This document shows, in pieces, positions 16,764 to 25,939 of a stretch of DNA of 64,000 nt. Origin of the DNA: Solibacillus ferritrahens (GTDB taxonomy: Bacteria; Bacillota; Bacilli; Bacillales_A; Planococcaceae); the NCBI RefSeq assembly GCF_037027585.1, contig NZ_JAXCLE010000014.1:1-64000 (forward strand), read 5' to 3'. Made by a program: the position numbers and the translations under genes. The notes under the pieces were generated by a model. The model ran no database searches. It was not told the origin of the DNA and was given only the letters and a program-made list of their open reading frames with translations. Numbering within the stretch: position 1 is the first letter of the stretch; each line of letters starts with the position of its first letter.

Positions 16764-18695
16764 TTAAATTAAACTATAAATTACATCTCCACTTTCCGCA
16801 TTAACTCCTCTTATAAAAGCACCGTCCGTCATCCGAATACGGTAAATTAAACGCATTTCGTCCGCATCCTGCTCTGTTTTCCCGTACACCCTGTCCCACT
16901 CCAGTTGTAATTTTAAGTCTTTTAGTGGCAATAATTCTTTAATCGTCTTAATCTCTTTTCGTTCAAACTTTTCAATATCTTCAACCGATATATTCGGTGT
17001 TAAAAACATCAAAATGCCACCCGTTTTTTTACTAATATTCATATGGAAAAATTCATTTTCAATATAATAACCATCCTTGTGCACTACAAATCGGAAGAAT
17101 GCGCGGTTTTCCTCTATGTCCTCTGCATCCTTCATTTCAACACGTAAATATGGTGTATACTCCGGATAGTACGTTTGAATAAACTGTGCGGCAATATGTA
17201 AACATTCCTCTTCAGAAAGCTTCGCCTCACCTTCGATTTCAACGAACCATATGAAACGATTCAAGCGCTTTGTATGTTTGTCCACTTTTGCCTTTACCCT
17301 ATTCTCAAACGTACGCTGCATGTAATGATCATATGATTTCCCATCAGAATCTCTCCAGACTTTAGGACGCCAGTGGAGCTCTTCATACGCATCATCCATG
17401 CTTTCTTCTTCATATTGCTCCCATTCCTCATTGATGCCAACGATTTCTTCAATTTTGTCCTTTTTAGGCAACGCTTCTACGTTTGGAAACGGAACATAAC
17501 TTTGCTTTCTCTCATCACTAGAATCAAATAACGGTTTGCCTGTTACCGCATCATAAGCCTGCCTTAAAAGCTTTGATTCATAGATCGTATATATACCTGA
17601 CTCTGGAACGGAATCATATTGTTCATTAAAGCTTTCAGCACAAATTGACCAGTCACCTTCATACAATGCATTTATGATACGTTCCGTAGGGTAAAGCTCC
17701 TTTGGCATTTCAGGAGGATTTTCCATATAACCTGTATAGGTGAAATGAATGACTTCACCTGGATCGGTTACTTCTATAAGACAATAAAAACCGTCTAATG
17801 GAAACCCGCCAACAACTTGTCCATACTTAAAGCTTGTACTCGATTCCTTTTTATTTTGTTCTATTAGTTTATAATACGAAAGTGCTTCAGGGTATTGTTC
17901 ACGTAGCAGTCGCTCGGCTATTTCAAGCTTCATCTCTTCAGTAATCGGTGTACCTTCTTTTGTAGGGGTTTTCGCAAAATCATCAAGTCGGCCTTTATCA
18001 TCTAATCGAATAAAAACTCCTTCATCTTTACTTTGCCCTTTCCACATGAACGAAGCAATTCCTTCCTCATGATAATCTTCAAGTTCTAGCTCATAATGTG
18101 CAGGCACATTTGCATATTGCTGTGCTAAATTTAATAATTGTTCTTTTAACATGCGCTTTATCTCCTTTTGTTGTAATGGCTTGTGCATTGTCTCCTCTAG
18201 CTTTTGACGTATTGCTTTTCTGCCGCGGTGTAGATGCATTTTAATCGTGTTGTTTGGCTTCCCTAACATTTCTGCAATTTCAAACACTTTAAAATCATAA
18301 AAATAATGCATTACAATCGCTATTTGATAGTCTTTTTTAAGGCTTTCAATTGCGTTATGCAACTCGCTGTAATCCTCGCTGTTTTCCTGGTCTAGTAACT
18401 GAAGCTGTTCCATAATTTCTAGCTCTAACAGCTCCGTACGCTTCTTCTTTTTCAATGCAAAAAAGCTTTCACGAATCAATATTTTGTATAGCCATGTCGC
18501 AAAATATTTCGGCTCCTTTAGCTGAGCCAGTGCACCGAACGCTTTTATGAACGTTTCTTGCACAATATCTTCCGCATCCTGCTTATTTTTCATATATGTA
18601 TATGCTTTAACTAGTAATCTAGGCTTATGCATCGATGTTATATGCCGGATTGCATTTTCATCCCCAGCAAGTGCTTGTTGTAAGTACTGATCCAT
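16764..18695 (-). CDS. ECF RNA polymerase sigma factor fused to a YcdB/YcdC-like region
   Basis: A 643-residue protein. Residues 1-90 are sigma region 2 (DAEDIVQETFIKAF, FATWLYKILIRES) and about 105-165 sigma region 4, with the helix-turn-helix FEIAEMLGKPNNTIKMHLHRGR. The other roughly 475 residues resemble two YcdB/YcdC (DUF4901) units, including EEECLHIAAQFIQTYYPEY. That domain is normally secreted; here there is no signal peptide or membrane helix, so the whole protein should be cytosolic. Ordinary ECF factors have about 180 residues and a separate anti-sigma gene, which is absent here. The appended part may be a built-in inhibitor or sensor. ATG at 18695 follows AGGAGGG. Confidence 0.85.
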   Translation of the reverse strand: MDQYLQQALAGDENAIRHITSMHKPRLLVKAYTYMKNKQDAEDIVQETFIKAFGALAQLKEPKYFATWLYKILIRESFFALKKKKRTELLELEIMEQLQLLDQENSEDYSELHNAIESLKKDYQIAIVMHYFYDFKVFEIAEMLGKPNNTIKMHLHRGRKAIRQKLEETMHKPLQQKEIKRMLKEQLLNLAQQYANVPAHYELELEDYHEEGIASFMWKGQSKDEGVFIRLDDKGRLDDFAKTPTKEGTPITEEMKLEIAERLLREQYPEALSYYKLIEQNKKESSTSFKYGQVVGGFPLDGFYCLIEVTDPGEVIHFTYTGYMENPPEMPKELYPTERIINALYEGDWSICAESFNEQYDSVPESGIYTIYESKLLRQAYDAVTGKPLFDSSDERKQSYVPFPNVEALPKKDKIEEIVGINEEWEQYEEESMDDAYEELHWRPKVWRDSDGKSYDHYMQRTFENRVKAKVDKHTKRLNRFIWFVEIEGEAKLSEEECLHIAAQFIQTYYPEYTPYLRVEMKDAEDIEENRAFFRFVVHKDGYYIENEFFHMNISKKTGGILMFLTPNISVEDIEKFERKEIKTIKELLPLKDLKLQLEWDRVYGKTEQDADEMRLIYRIRMTDGAFIRGVNAESGDVIYSLI

Positions 18696-18824
18696 CTTAT
18701 TCCCTCCTACTAACTTAGAGTACGGATTTAGTTTAAAGGTTTCATTTTGTAAAACATTTTTAAAACTCATCACAAAACATAGTTTGTTTATCTAAGTTTA
18801 TAATATTACGTGCTTTATCGGCTC

Positions 18825-18855
18825 AAAAAAAAGACTTCCCTATAGAGAGAAGTCT
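18825..18855 (-). terminator. Rho-independent terminator of the acyl-CoA operon
   Basis: A 7 bp stem (AGACTTC/GAAGTCT, 18832-18838 and 18849-18855) is followed by seven or more T residues on the minus strand, about 95 bp after the stop of the nitronate monooxygenase gene. Confidence 0.85.
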
Positions 18856-18949
18856 GTTAAAAATATAATTCACATATTTATAAAGCATGGAGGGGCTTTG
18901 ATCTAACAAATCATATTTGCACCCTAACCCTAAATTCATCGTACCCATC

Positions 18950-19918
18950 CTATACAGGGAGCTTTTGCATTACCATTTTCATATGCGCTTCTTTATACTC
19001 TTCCTCAAACCGATTAATTAGCTCTCTCGTTGGCACTACTTCTTTAATTGCACCAATACCTTGTCCACTTCCCCAGACATCCTTCCAAGCTTTTTTATCT
19101 CCCTCTTTAAAATTCATAGTTGAAAGGTCACCTTGCTCTAGGTTATCTGGATCAAGCCCTACATTTTTAATAGAACCTTTCAAATAATTACCATGCACAC
19201 CTGTAAATAAATTACTATAAATAATATCGTCTGCCGTACTGTCTACAATCATTTGCTTGTATTCTTCACTAGCATTTGCTTCCGTTGTTGCAATAAATGG
19301 TGATCCAATATAGGCGAAGTCAGCACCCATCGCCTGTGCCGCTAAAATAGCTCTACCATTTGCAATCGAACCTGACAAGGCTAATGGTCCATGAAACCAT
19401 TCCCGAATTTCCTGTATAAGAGCAAATGGACTTTGTCTTCCAGCATGTCCACCCGCACCAGCAGCAACGGCAACTAATCCATCTGCCCCTTTACTAATCG
19501 CCTTCTTAGCAAAATTATTTGTTATTACATCATGAAAAACTATACCTCCATAGCTATGAGCCATTTCGAATATCTCTTCACGTGCTCCTAGCGAAGAAAT
19601 AATAATTGGCACTTTATATTTCATACAAAGCTCCATGTCTTGCTCTAATCTAGTATTAGTTTTATGCACAATTTGATTAATTGCGAACGGGGCAGCAGGT
19701 TTTTCAGGGTTATTTTTGTTATACGTATTTAATTCCTCAGTTATTTCTGCTAACCATTCATCAAGCAAACTAGTTTGTCGTGCATTCAGAGCTGGAATAG
19801 ATCCTACAATCCCTGCTTTACATTGCTCAATCACAAGTTTCGGATTACTAATAATAAACAATGGGGAACCGATAACTGGTAGTCTTAAATTTTCTAAACT
19901 ATTTGGTAAATGCTCCAT
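18950..19918 (-). CDS. Nitronate monooxygenase / FMN-dependent NPD-family enzyme
   Basis: A 322-residue TIM-barrel flavoprotein of the 2-nitropropane dioxygenase family. Evidence is the N-terminal LRLPVIGSPLFIISNPKL, the phosphate-binding AAGAGGHAGRQSPFAL with the conserved catalytic His, and ALSGSIANGRAILAAQAMGA for FMN. These enzymes oxidise alkyl nitronates, such as propionate 3-nitronate, to protect metabolism; relatives reduce enoyl thioesters. ATG at 19918 follows GGAAAGGTGG; the frame is open further upstream without support. It is the last gene of a four-gene operon with acyl-CoA enzymes, suggesting detoxification or a reductive step on the same substrate. Confidence 0.85.
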   Translation of the reverse strand: MEHLPNSLENLRLPVIGSPLFIISNPKLVIEQCKAGIVGSIPALNARQTSLLDEWLAEITEELNTYNKNNPEKPAAPFAINQIVHKTNTRLEQDMELCMKYKVPIIISSLGAREEIFEMAHSYGGIVFHDVITNNFAKKAISKGADGLVAVAAGAGGHAGRQSPFALIQEIREWFHGPLALSGSIANGRAILAAQAMGADFAYIGSPFIATTEANASEEYKQMIVDSTADDIIYSNLFTGVHGNYLKGSIKNVGLDPDNLEQGDLSTMNFKEGDKKAWKDVWGSGQGIGAIKEVVPTRELINRFEEEYKEAHMKMVMQKLPV

Positions 19919-19970
19919 AAAATCCACCTTTCCACTTTTATAAAAATTCAACATACATATATTCAGTCGA

Positions 19971-20753
19971 CTATAATTGGTTGAAAACAGGTTTTCGCTT
20001 TTCAAAAAAGGCTTCGACACCTTCTTTAAAGTTTGTTGATTCAAAACACATTGCTTGTGCAAACCCTTCTAATTCCAAAGACTGGGACAGATCATCAAGA
20101 ATGCTTCTATTTACTAGTTTCTTCATTAACCCCAAAGCCATTTGCGGACCTTCTGTAAGCTGATTTGCTAGTTTATACACTTCGTCTGTAAACAAATCAT
20201 CTTCAAATACTCGATTAACAATTCCAAGTTCATGAGCCTGCTCGCTAGAAATTTTTTCTCCCAAGAACATCATTTCTAGTGCACGATGCCTTCCTATAAG
20301 TCTTGGTAAAAAATATATGGAGCCTAAATCAGGAATTAACCCAACTTTTGAAAAACTTTGAATGAATACGGCAGATTGATTCGCAATAATTATGTCGCAA
20401 GCTAATGCTAGGCTAAATCCTGCTCCGGCTGCAGCTCCATTAACAGCCGCAATAACCGGTTTCTCAAGATCTACAATGGAAGAAATCATTTCATGTCCCG
20501 ATTGCAATCTCTTGCGACCCGAAGCCGCTTCTACATCTTTTAAAGCACTTAAATCACCGCCTGCAGAAAACGCATTTCCTTCACCTGTCAACACAATCAC
20601 TTTTACGTCATCATTGTTTTGAACTTCAGTAAAGAAATCTTTTAATTCCTCGCGCATTTGAAGGCCAAGTGCATTTCTCACCTGAGGGCGATTTAATTTG
20701 ACGGTACAAACACCATTTTCTGCTAATGTCACTTGTATACTTTGGTAGGTCAT
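19971..20753 (-). CDS. Enoyl-CoA hydratase/isomerase, PaaG-like
   Basis: A 260-residue crotonase-fold enzyme. FSAGGDLSAL near 62 and NGAAAGAGFSLALACD near 105 build the CoA and oxyanion sites. Instead of the two-glutamate pattern of classical hydratases it has GLIPDLGS with Asp142, followed by LPRLIGRHRALEM, as in PaaG, an isomerase of phenylacetate catabolism (ring-1,2-epoxyphenylacetyl-CoA to oxepin-CoA) that also shifts double bonds. Isomerase activity is therefore more likely than hydration. No other paa genes are in the window. It lies 52 bp upstream of the nitronate monooxygenase gene in the same operon. Confidence 0.85.
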   Translation of the reverse strand: MTYQSIQVTLAENGVCTVKLNRPQVRNALGLQMREELKDFFTEVQNNDDVKVIVLTGEGNAFSAGGDLSALKDVEAASGRKRLQSGHEMISSIVDLEKPVIAAVNGAAAGAGFSLALACDIIIANQSAVFIQSFSKVGLIPDLGSIYFLPRLIGRHRALEMMFLGEKISSEQAHELGIVNRVFEDDLFTDEVYKLANQLTEGPQMALGLMKKLVNRSILDDLSQSLELEGFAQAMCFESTNFKEGVEAFFEKRKPVFNQL

Positions 20754-20813
20754 TACGTATGATCTTCCCTTCTTTTCGGATTACAATTTCATAATATTGA
20801 CTATTTTAAATTT

Positions 20814-22013
20814 TTAGATATTTAAAGACAATTTTTGACCAATAACTCCATTTTTTCTAAATTGTTCAATATGGTCATTTGAATAATTTAATTTGGAAAG
20901 AATTTCTTCCGTATGTTCCCCGAGAATAGGAGCATGAGAGTAAATTTCCCCTTGTGTTTCAGAAAATTTAATCGGGAAACCAATTTGCTTAATGGTACCA
21001 GCAAGTGGATGGTTCATTTCTTTAAACAATTCACGCTCTATGACTTGAGGATCTTTAAATATTTGGTCAATATCATTAACAGGACTTACACATGTTTCTT
21101 CAGAAGCTAATAATTCTATCCAATATGCTTGATTTTCTTGCTTGAATAATTGTGTTAATTTCTGTTTTAATTTCTCTTGAACTTCCTCTGATCCCTCATG
21201 TAATGATATCCACTCAGGTTTTTCAATTAGTTCGCAAATCCTTTTCCAAAATTTGAATTCGGACGCTCCGACTGTAAGATATTTCTTATCCTTAGTTTTG
21301 TATACGTTATAAAATGCAAATTGACCATCCAAACGATTACTGCCTCTTTCAGGAACTTTACCTGAGGCAAAATAATCAGATGCCGCCGCATATAGCCATG
21401 TCACCGCACCATCCATCATAGAAACATCAATATACTGCCCCTTTCCTGTGCGTTCTTTATGGAAAAGAGCCATACAAATACCAGATAACGCCATTAGTGC
21501 TCCTCCGCCAATATCAGCTATTTGCACGCCCGGTACAATAGGTTTTCCATCTTTTTCACCTATAAGGCCAAGGATACCACTGTACCCTATGTAATTAATA
21601 TCATGCCCAGGCAAGTATCGGTATGGTCCTGTTTGTCCATACCCAGTCAATGAGCAGTAGACAATTCCTTCATTAATCTTCGAGATTTCTTCATAACCTA
21701 ACCCTAAGCGATTCATTACACCCGGACGAAAACTTTCCAAAATCACATCGGCATCAGCAGCCATTTTTTTAAATATTTCTTTACCTTCATCGGTTTTTAG
21801 ATTTATTTCGATACTCTTTTTATTGCGGTTAATTGTTAAATGTCTTGCTCCAATACCTTCAATTGCCGGCTTTCTCCATCGGATGTAATCTCCTTGTCCT
21901 GGTTCCTCAATTTTAATGACTTCTGCTCCATAATCTGCCATCATTAATGTACAATATGGACCGGGCAGTAACCTTGATAAATCCAAAACCTTAACCCCTT
22001 TAAGTACTCCCAT
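20814..22013 (-). CDS. CaiB/BaiF-family (class III) CoA-transferase
   Basis: A 399-residue family III CoA-transferase. It has the N-terminal LKGVKVLDLSRLLPGPYC, GAEVIKIEEPGQGD for CoA binding, DADVILESFRPGVMNRLGLG, and QYIDVSMMDGAV holding the conserved Asp region. Such enzymes move CoA between carboxylic acids or racemise 2-methylacyl-CoA; alpha-methylacyl-CoA racemase is a close relative and cannot be excluded. ATG at 22013 follows a GAGAGGAG-containing leader. With the ligase upstream and isomerase downstream it fits a pathway activating an unusual acid. Confidence 0.87.
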   Translation of the reverse strand: MGVLKGVKVLDLSRLLPGPYCTLMMADYGAEVIKIEEPGQGDYIRWRKPAIEGIGARHLTINRNKKSIEINLKTDEGKEIFKKMAADADVILESFRPGVMNRLGLGYEEISKINEGIVYCSLTGYGQTGPYRYLPGHDINYIGYSGILGLIGEKDGKPIVPGVQIADIGGGALMALSGICMALFHKERTGKGQYIDVSMMDGAVTWLYAAASDYFASGKVPERGSNRLDGQFAFYNVYKTKDKKYLTVGASEFKFWKRICELIEKPEWISLHEGSEEVQEKLKQKLTQLFKQENQAYWIELLASEETCVSPVNDIDQIFKDPQVIERELFKEMNHPLAGTIKQIGFPIKFSETQGEIYSHAPILGEHTEEILSKLNYSNDHIEQFRKNGVIGQKLSLNI

Positions 22014-22072
22014 GCCTCATGCTCCTCTCTCTTATTCTAGTAGACGTGATATTCGATAGCATGTTGCTGGAC

Positions 22073-23623
22073 TCAATGGTAAGCTCCCGTACGCAAAACC
22101 ATTTTAAGTACCTTTCCCGCAGCATTTCTAGGCAACGACTCCATAAATTCAATAGTCCGCGGTTTTTTATATGAAGCAATACTACTTTGACAAAATTGTA
22201 TTACCTGTTCTTCCGTCATCTGTCTACCTGACTTTAAGACAATATAAGCTTTCACAGTCTCACCCCATTTAGGATCCGGAATTCCCACTACTGCAGCTTC
22301 TAAAATATCGGGATGAGAATATAAAACATCTTCCAATTCTTTTGGGAAAATATTTTCACCGCCACTAATAATCATGTCCTTTTTTCGGTCTACCACATAA
22401 ATATAGCCCTCTTCATCCATTCGTACTAGATCGCCACTATGAAACCAGCCCCCTTTGAATGCTTCTTCTGTTGCCGCCTCATTTTTATAATATTCCTTCA
22501 TTGTAGTTGGTCCCTGATAGACAATTTCCCCCACTTCTCCAACAGGCACATCATTCATTTCATTATCCACAATTCGTACCCTTACATTAATAGAAGGTTT
22601 TCCAACAGATTCAGTCTTCCTAAGTGCATCTTCACCGGCTAAATACGTTGTGGAGGGACTCATTTCTGTTTGCCCAAAAGCTTCTAATATAGTTGCATTT
22701 TTAAACACTTCTAAAATTCTTTTTTTAATTTCAATAGGACAGATTGCTCCCCCTAAAGAACAATTCGTCATTGAACTTAAATCATAATCAGATATATTCG
22801 GCACTTGGAATAGAAAGTTCCACATAGCCGGAACCATAAACATTGTTTCAATTTTCTCATCTTGAACTGTCTTCAGAACGACATCTGGTTGGAATTCACG
22901 GTGGATAATAATCGTCCCTTCTATTAGACAATTCTGTAAAAGAGAGGACAGAGCAGCAACATGGAAAAGTGGAGAAATAATCAATTGCCTAGAGCCCTTT
23001 CTAGGTTGAGAGTGATAAAGTTTATTCATTGCATTCATATAAAAATTTTTATGGGTTAAGACTGCCCCTTTTGGTTTTCCTGTTGTACCTGATGTATATA
23101 TAATGGCATGTGCATCATCGTCAGTGAGGTTTACAGGCTTGTATTCATTAGTTGTACTAAATAATGCTTCATATGGGATTGTGTTTGTCTCAAATTCTAA
23201 ATTCTCGGCTTTAATTGGCACGATGATTTTAACTTGTGATAGGTTAATAGAACGAACGCTATCTATAAATTCTTCTTCAACAAATAATATCTTTACATCA
23301 GATTGGTTCAGGATATATTCCATTTCCTTTGAAGCTAAACGGAAATTGACAGGAACAAAAACACCACCACTTAAAGAAACCCCAAAATATAACTCGACAA
23401 AAGGCAGGCCATTCTTCAACAAGCAGCCTACCTTGTCATCTATCCCAACCCCTTGAGCCTGTAGCCATCCCGCTAAATGTAGTGAACGCGTCAAAAGTTC
23501 CCGATACGTTATTCGATGATTTCCATCAATAAATGCTTCCCGATCAGGAACATTATGTGCAGCATATTTAAGTGCTTCCCCAATTAGCAGCTGTTGGGAC
23601 ATCGATAATACTTTCTGAACCAT
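22073..23623 (-). CDS. Acyl-CoA synthetase (AMP-forming)
   Basis: A 517-residue member of the ANL superfamily that activates a fatty or aromatic acid to its CoA thioester through an acyl-AMP. It shows the AMP-binding P-loop YTSGTTGKPKGA near residue 180, EAFGQTEMSP near 330, GWFHSGDL near 405, DRKKDMIISGGENIFP near 425 and the C-terminal catalytic Lys in RNAAGKVLK. It is the first gene of the operon. ATG 23623 gives a 6-base spacing to AAAGGTG; ATG 23629 and GTG 23632 are alternatives. Acyl-chain preference cannot be deduced. Confidence 0.88.
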   Translation of the reverse strand: MVQKVLSMSQQLLIGEALKYAAHNVPDREAFIDGNHRITYRELLTRSLHLAGWLQAQGVGIDDKVGCLLKNGLPFVELYFGVSLSGGVFVPVNFRLASKEMEYILNQSDVKILFVEEEFIDSVRSINLSQVKIIVPIKAENLEFETNTIPYEALFSTTNEYKPVNLTDDDAHAIIYTSGTTGKPKGAVLTHKNFYMNAMNKLYHSQPRKGSRQLIISPLFHVAALSSLLQNCLIEGTIIIHREFQPDVVLKTVQDEKIETMFMVPAMWNFLFQVPNISDYDLSSMTNCSLGGAICPIEIKKRILEVFKNATILEAFGQTEMSPSTTYLAGEDALRKTESVGKPSINVRVRIVDNEMNDVPVGEVGEIVYQGPTTMKEYYKNEAATEEAFKGGWFHSGDLVRMDEEGYIYVVDRKKDMIISGGENIFPKELEDVLYSHPDILEAAVVGIPDPKWGETVKAYIVLKSGRQMTEEQVIQFCQSSIASYKKPRTIEFMESLPRNAAGKVLKMVLRTGAYH

Positions 23624-23668
23624 ACCCATCACCTTTCTATTAAAAAATAATAATGATCTTAAATGTTA

Positions 23669-23812
23669 CTATCGTTTTAGCATCTCATTTAAATTATATT
23701 CATCTAGCTTCTCTTAATATGCAGAAAAAACTTCTTTATATTTTGAATCTGATTCATGCTCTTTCAACCATTTTCCAGTAAATTCTTTTGTCTCTTTTTC
23801 CCATTCTATGTA
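23669..23812 (-). pseudogene. Possible decayed coding remnant
   Basis: A minus-strand frame reads YIEWEKETKEFTGKWLKEHE, continues to VFSAY and a stop, then EKLDEYNLNEMLKR and another stop. The codons look like real protein sequence, but there is no start or ribosome site and an internal stop. It lies just upstream of the acyl-CoA operon. I cannot name the parent gene. Confidence 0.35.
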
Positions 23813-24015
23813 CTAAGGGCCCGACAGCCGACAGTTCAAGATAATTAAATCAATTTCTACTTTAATTTCGGTTATATAGGCAGTATAAAATAAGTACACT
23901 TTGGTAAACGCTTATCTAAAGATGAAGAGATTGAAAAAAATCAAAAAGCAGAAAAAATATATCTATGGAAAAATTATAAAAGGAGAGATTGCGATTCAGC
24001 GAAGAGTGATATATT

Positions 24016-24321
24016 ATGAGACGTTTGTTTGATATTAAACGGATGTTGTTGGTCATTTTGGTGTTAAACCTTATTGATGGCATTTTTACGGCCTGGGGAC
24101 TCAGCAACGAATGGATTGAAGAAGCGAACCCCCTGTTGAGCTCGCTTTCACCTTTAATGATCCTCGGAATAAAATTTATCTTATCTGGTCTAGTTTGGTT
24201 TTTATGGAAATCAGATTTCCCTACAAGGTTAACGAATGTTTGGCGTGTGGTTCTTTCTTTCGTCGTGTTCTTATATACGGGGGTATTCTTTCTACACATG
24301 ACATGGATTACAATGTTGTAA
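24016..24321 (+). CDS. DUF5658-type small membrane protein
   Basis: A 101-residue protein with three predicted helices (about 10-30, 45-64 and 77-98). LNLIDGIFTAWGLSNEWIEE followed by NPLL matches the DUF5658 pattern, in which a polar DG.FT segment and an E.NPL motif sit at the membrane face. Function unknown. The ATG has only a weak site (GAAGAG) nearby; an AAAAGGAG further upstream is out of range. It is convergent with the gene at 24414, sharing a bidirectional terminator. Confidence 0.65.
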   Translation: MRRLFDIKRMLLVILVLNLIDGIFTAWGLSNEWIEEANPLLSSLSPLMILGIKFILSGLVWFLWKSDFPTRLTNVWRVVLSFVVFLYTGVFFLHMTWITML

Positions 24322-24363
24322 AAAAGCAGTTCATAGGTTTCTCAACTAAAACACAAAAATATA

Positions 24364-24405
24364 GGCTGACGAGAAAGTATTATTTTCTCGTCAGCCCTCT
24401 TTTTT
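24364..24405. terminator. Bidirectional terminator between convergent genes
   Basis: A 13 bp stem (GGCTGACGAGAAA with its complement) closes a short loop, followed on the plus strand by CTC and seven T. It lies between the convergent genes ending at 24321 and 24414. Confidence 0.85.
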
Positions 24406-24413
24406 ATAACATA

Positions 24414-25127
24414 TTAAATAAATTTTACACCATACATAACCAAAGTAACTATTAATAATACAGGCATAGCTTCCTGTGGTAATAGCAGCTCAATTTTACG
24501 TCTAATGACAAAAGCTACAACAATGATAATGATTACTAAATACAACAAATAGCCGCCCTCTGCGAAAATAGGCATTCCAGGAGATAAAAATAAAACGGTA
24601 AAAGCCATTAAGAAAAATACAAGGCGCGCTACAATTTGTGTTGCACGAAGGGATTTCTTTGCCGCAATTATTAAAAATGGCATTGAAATGAAGATGCCAC
24701 CAAGTACCCCTCCTGGAATAATAGTATGTTCAATTCGCATCGCAATGTATAGTATCAACAAAAGTATAGCGGCTGTTAAAACATCTACTATCGTGCCATT
24801 TGCTCGATAAACATAAAGGCATCCAAGTATAAAAAGTAGCATCCCAAGCATAATCAATACACTTGGCGTTTTCTGAAGAAATAGAATATCTCCAATCGTT
24901 AATAAGGTATACCAAGTAATTAAAACAAAAAGCCATTTATGAAATGCGTTAAATTTTGTTTGCTGCACAAGTCTTACCCATGCAATTGTAAAGACAATAT
25001 AAATAAGACCCGTTAAAGCCGCCATATAGGCATCCTGAATTATGTATTCTTCTGGATTAAATGGTGTCAACGTCACTAAAGTAATTGTAACTACATATGT
25101 AAGTATCAATATTAATTCGTTCTTCAT
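24414..25127 (-). CDS. Multi-pass membrane protein, unknown function
   Basis: A 237-residue protein, almost entirely hydrophobic, with seven or eight predicted helices and few charged residues (an isolated RIEH near residue 132 and RRK near 205). ATG at 25127 follows GGAGG by 7 bases; the frame is open 8 codons more. I recognise no family or transport motif. Its own promoter should lie in the 700 bp AT-rich gap to the right. Confidence 0.65.
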   Translation of the reverse strand: MKNELILILTYVVTITLVTLTPFNPEEYIIQDAYMAALTGLIYIVFTIAWVRLVQQTKFNAFHKWLFVLITWYTLLTIGDILFLQKTPSVLIMLGMLLFILGCLYVYRANGTIVDVLTAAILLLILYIAMRIEHTIIPGGVLGGIFISMPFLIIAAKKSLRATQIVARLVFFLMAFTVLFLSPGMPIFAEGGYLLYLVIIIIVVAFVIRRKIELLLPQEAMPVLLIVTLVMYGVKFI

Positions 25128-25939
25128 ACTGAGTCCTCCTATCCCCTTCATTATGGCACAATAATTTTAGGAAAAATATATTTTTTTCATTTTCTTCAAA
25201 TTTTACACCACCTAGATCTAAGCGAAATTTCGACATTTTTAAAAAAGAACATTATTAAGAAAGAACGAAAGTTAAATAAAAAATTGTGAACTAGTTAAAT
25301 ATACACAGTAATTTTACATGCCTTTTTACCCCTCTAATTTATTGATAGATTTAGTTGAAAATAACATTATGAATACTTTAATGTTTATTTGCAAAAAACA
25401 CTAACTCTCTAACTCGCTGTAATTACTAAATTTACCGACTAATTATGTCCCAAGGGCACTTACCATTTTTCTATATTGAGAATAATAATTACATATTACA
25501 AAGGTGAATAAAAAGACTCACTTACAACCTCAAAAAATAAATTGACCTTTAGACCTATTGCTCTTTTTATAGGTTAAATTATTCTTTTTTTGACTTGGAT
25601 GATAAGTTCAATATATTTGTGATATCTAAAATATCAGCTAAACCCTAGTATTACTGAATTCCACCATTGACGCACTATGTCTCATTACTCTCTTTACCCT
25701 CAAAAAAATAGTTAATTAATTCCAAATGTGTTTTTCATATAATATATTCGACATAACATGACAAACAAATAATTTTCCATAATCTAACATAGTACTTACA
25801 TCTAGAGAATTTAAATTCACAATTTAGTAATTTCCACCCAAAAAATCGAAGGAAGGAGGAAAGGTTGATCTTTAAGCACAACCTACATGCTTCAACTCTA
25901 CATTTAAAAGTACAAAGTGAATTAAAAATCGAGGGAGGA
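25128..25939. other. Long AT-rich intergenic region before the subtilase gene
   Basis: About 800 bp without any plausible coding frame. It must carry the divergent promoters of the membrane protein and the protease. A possible sigma-A pair on the plus strand is TTGACT at 25590 with TATATT at 25612 (16 bp apart), leaving a leader of over 300 bases; I see no riboswitch signature in it. The sequence is very A/T-rich, consistent with a long regulatory region bound by several factors. Confidence 0.4.
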
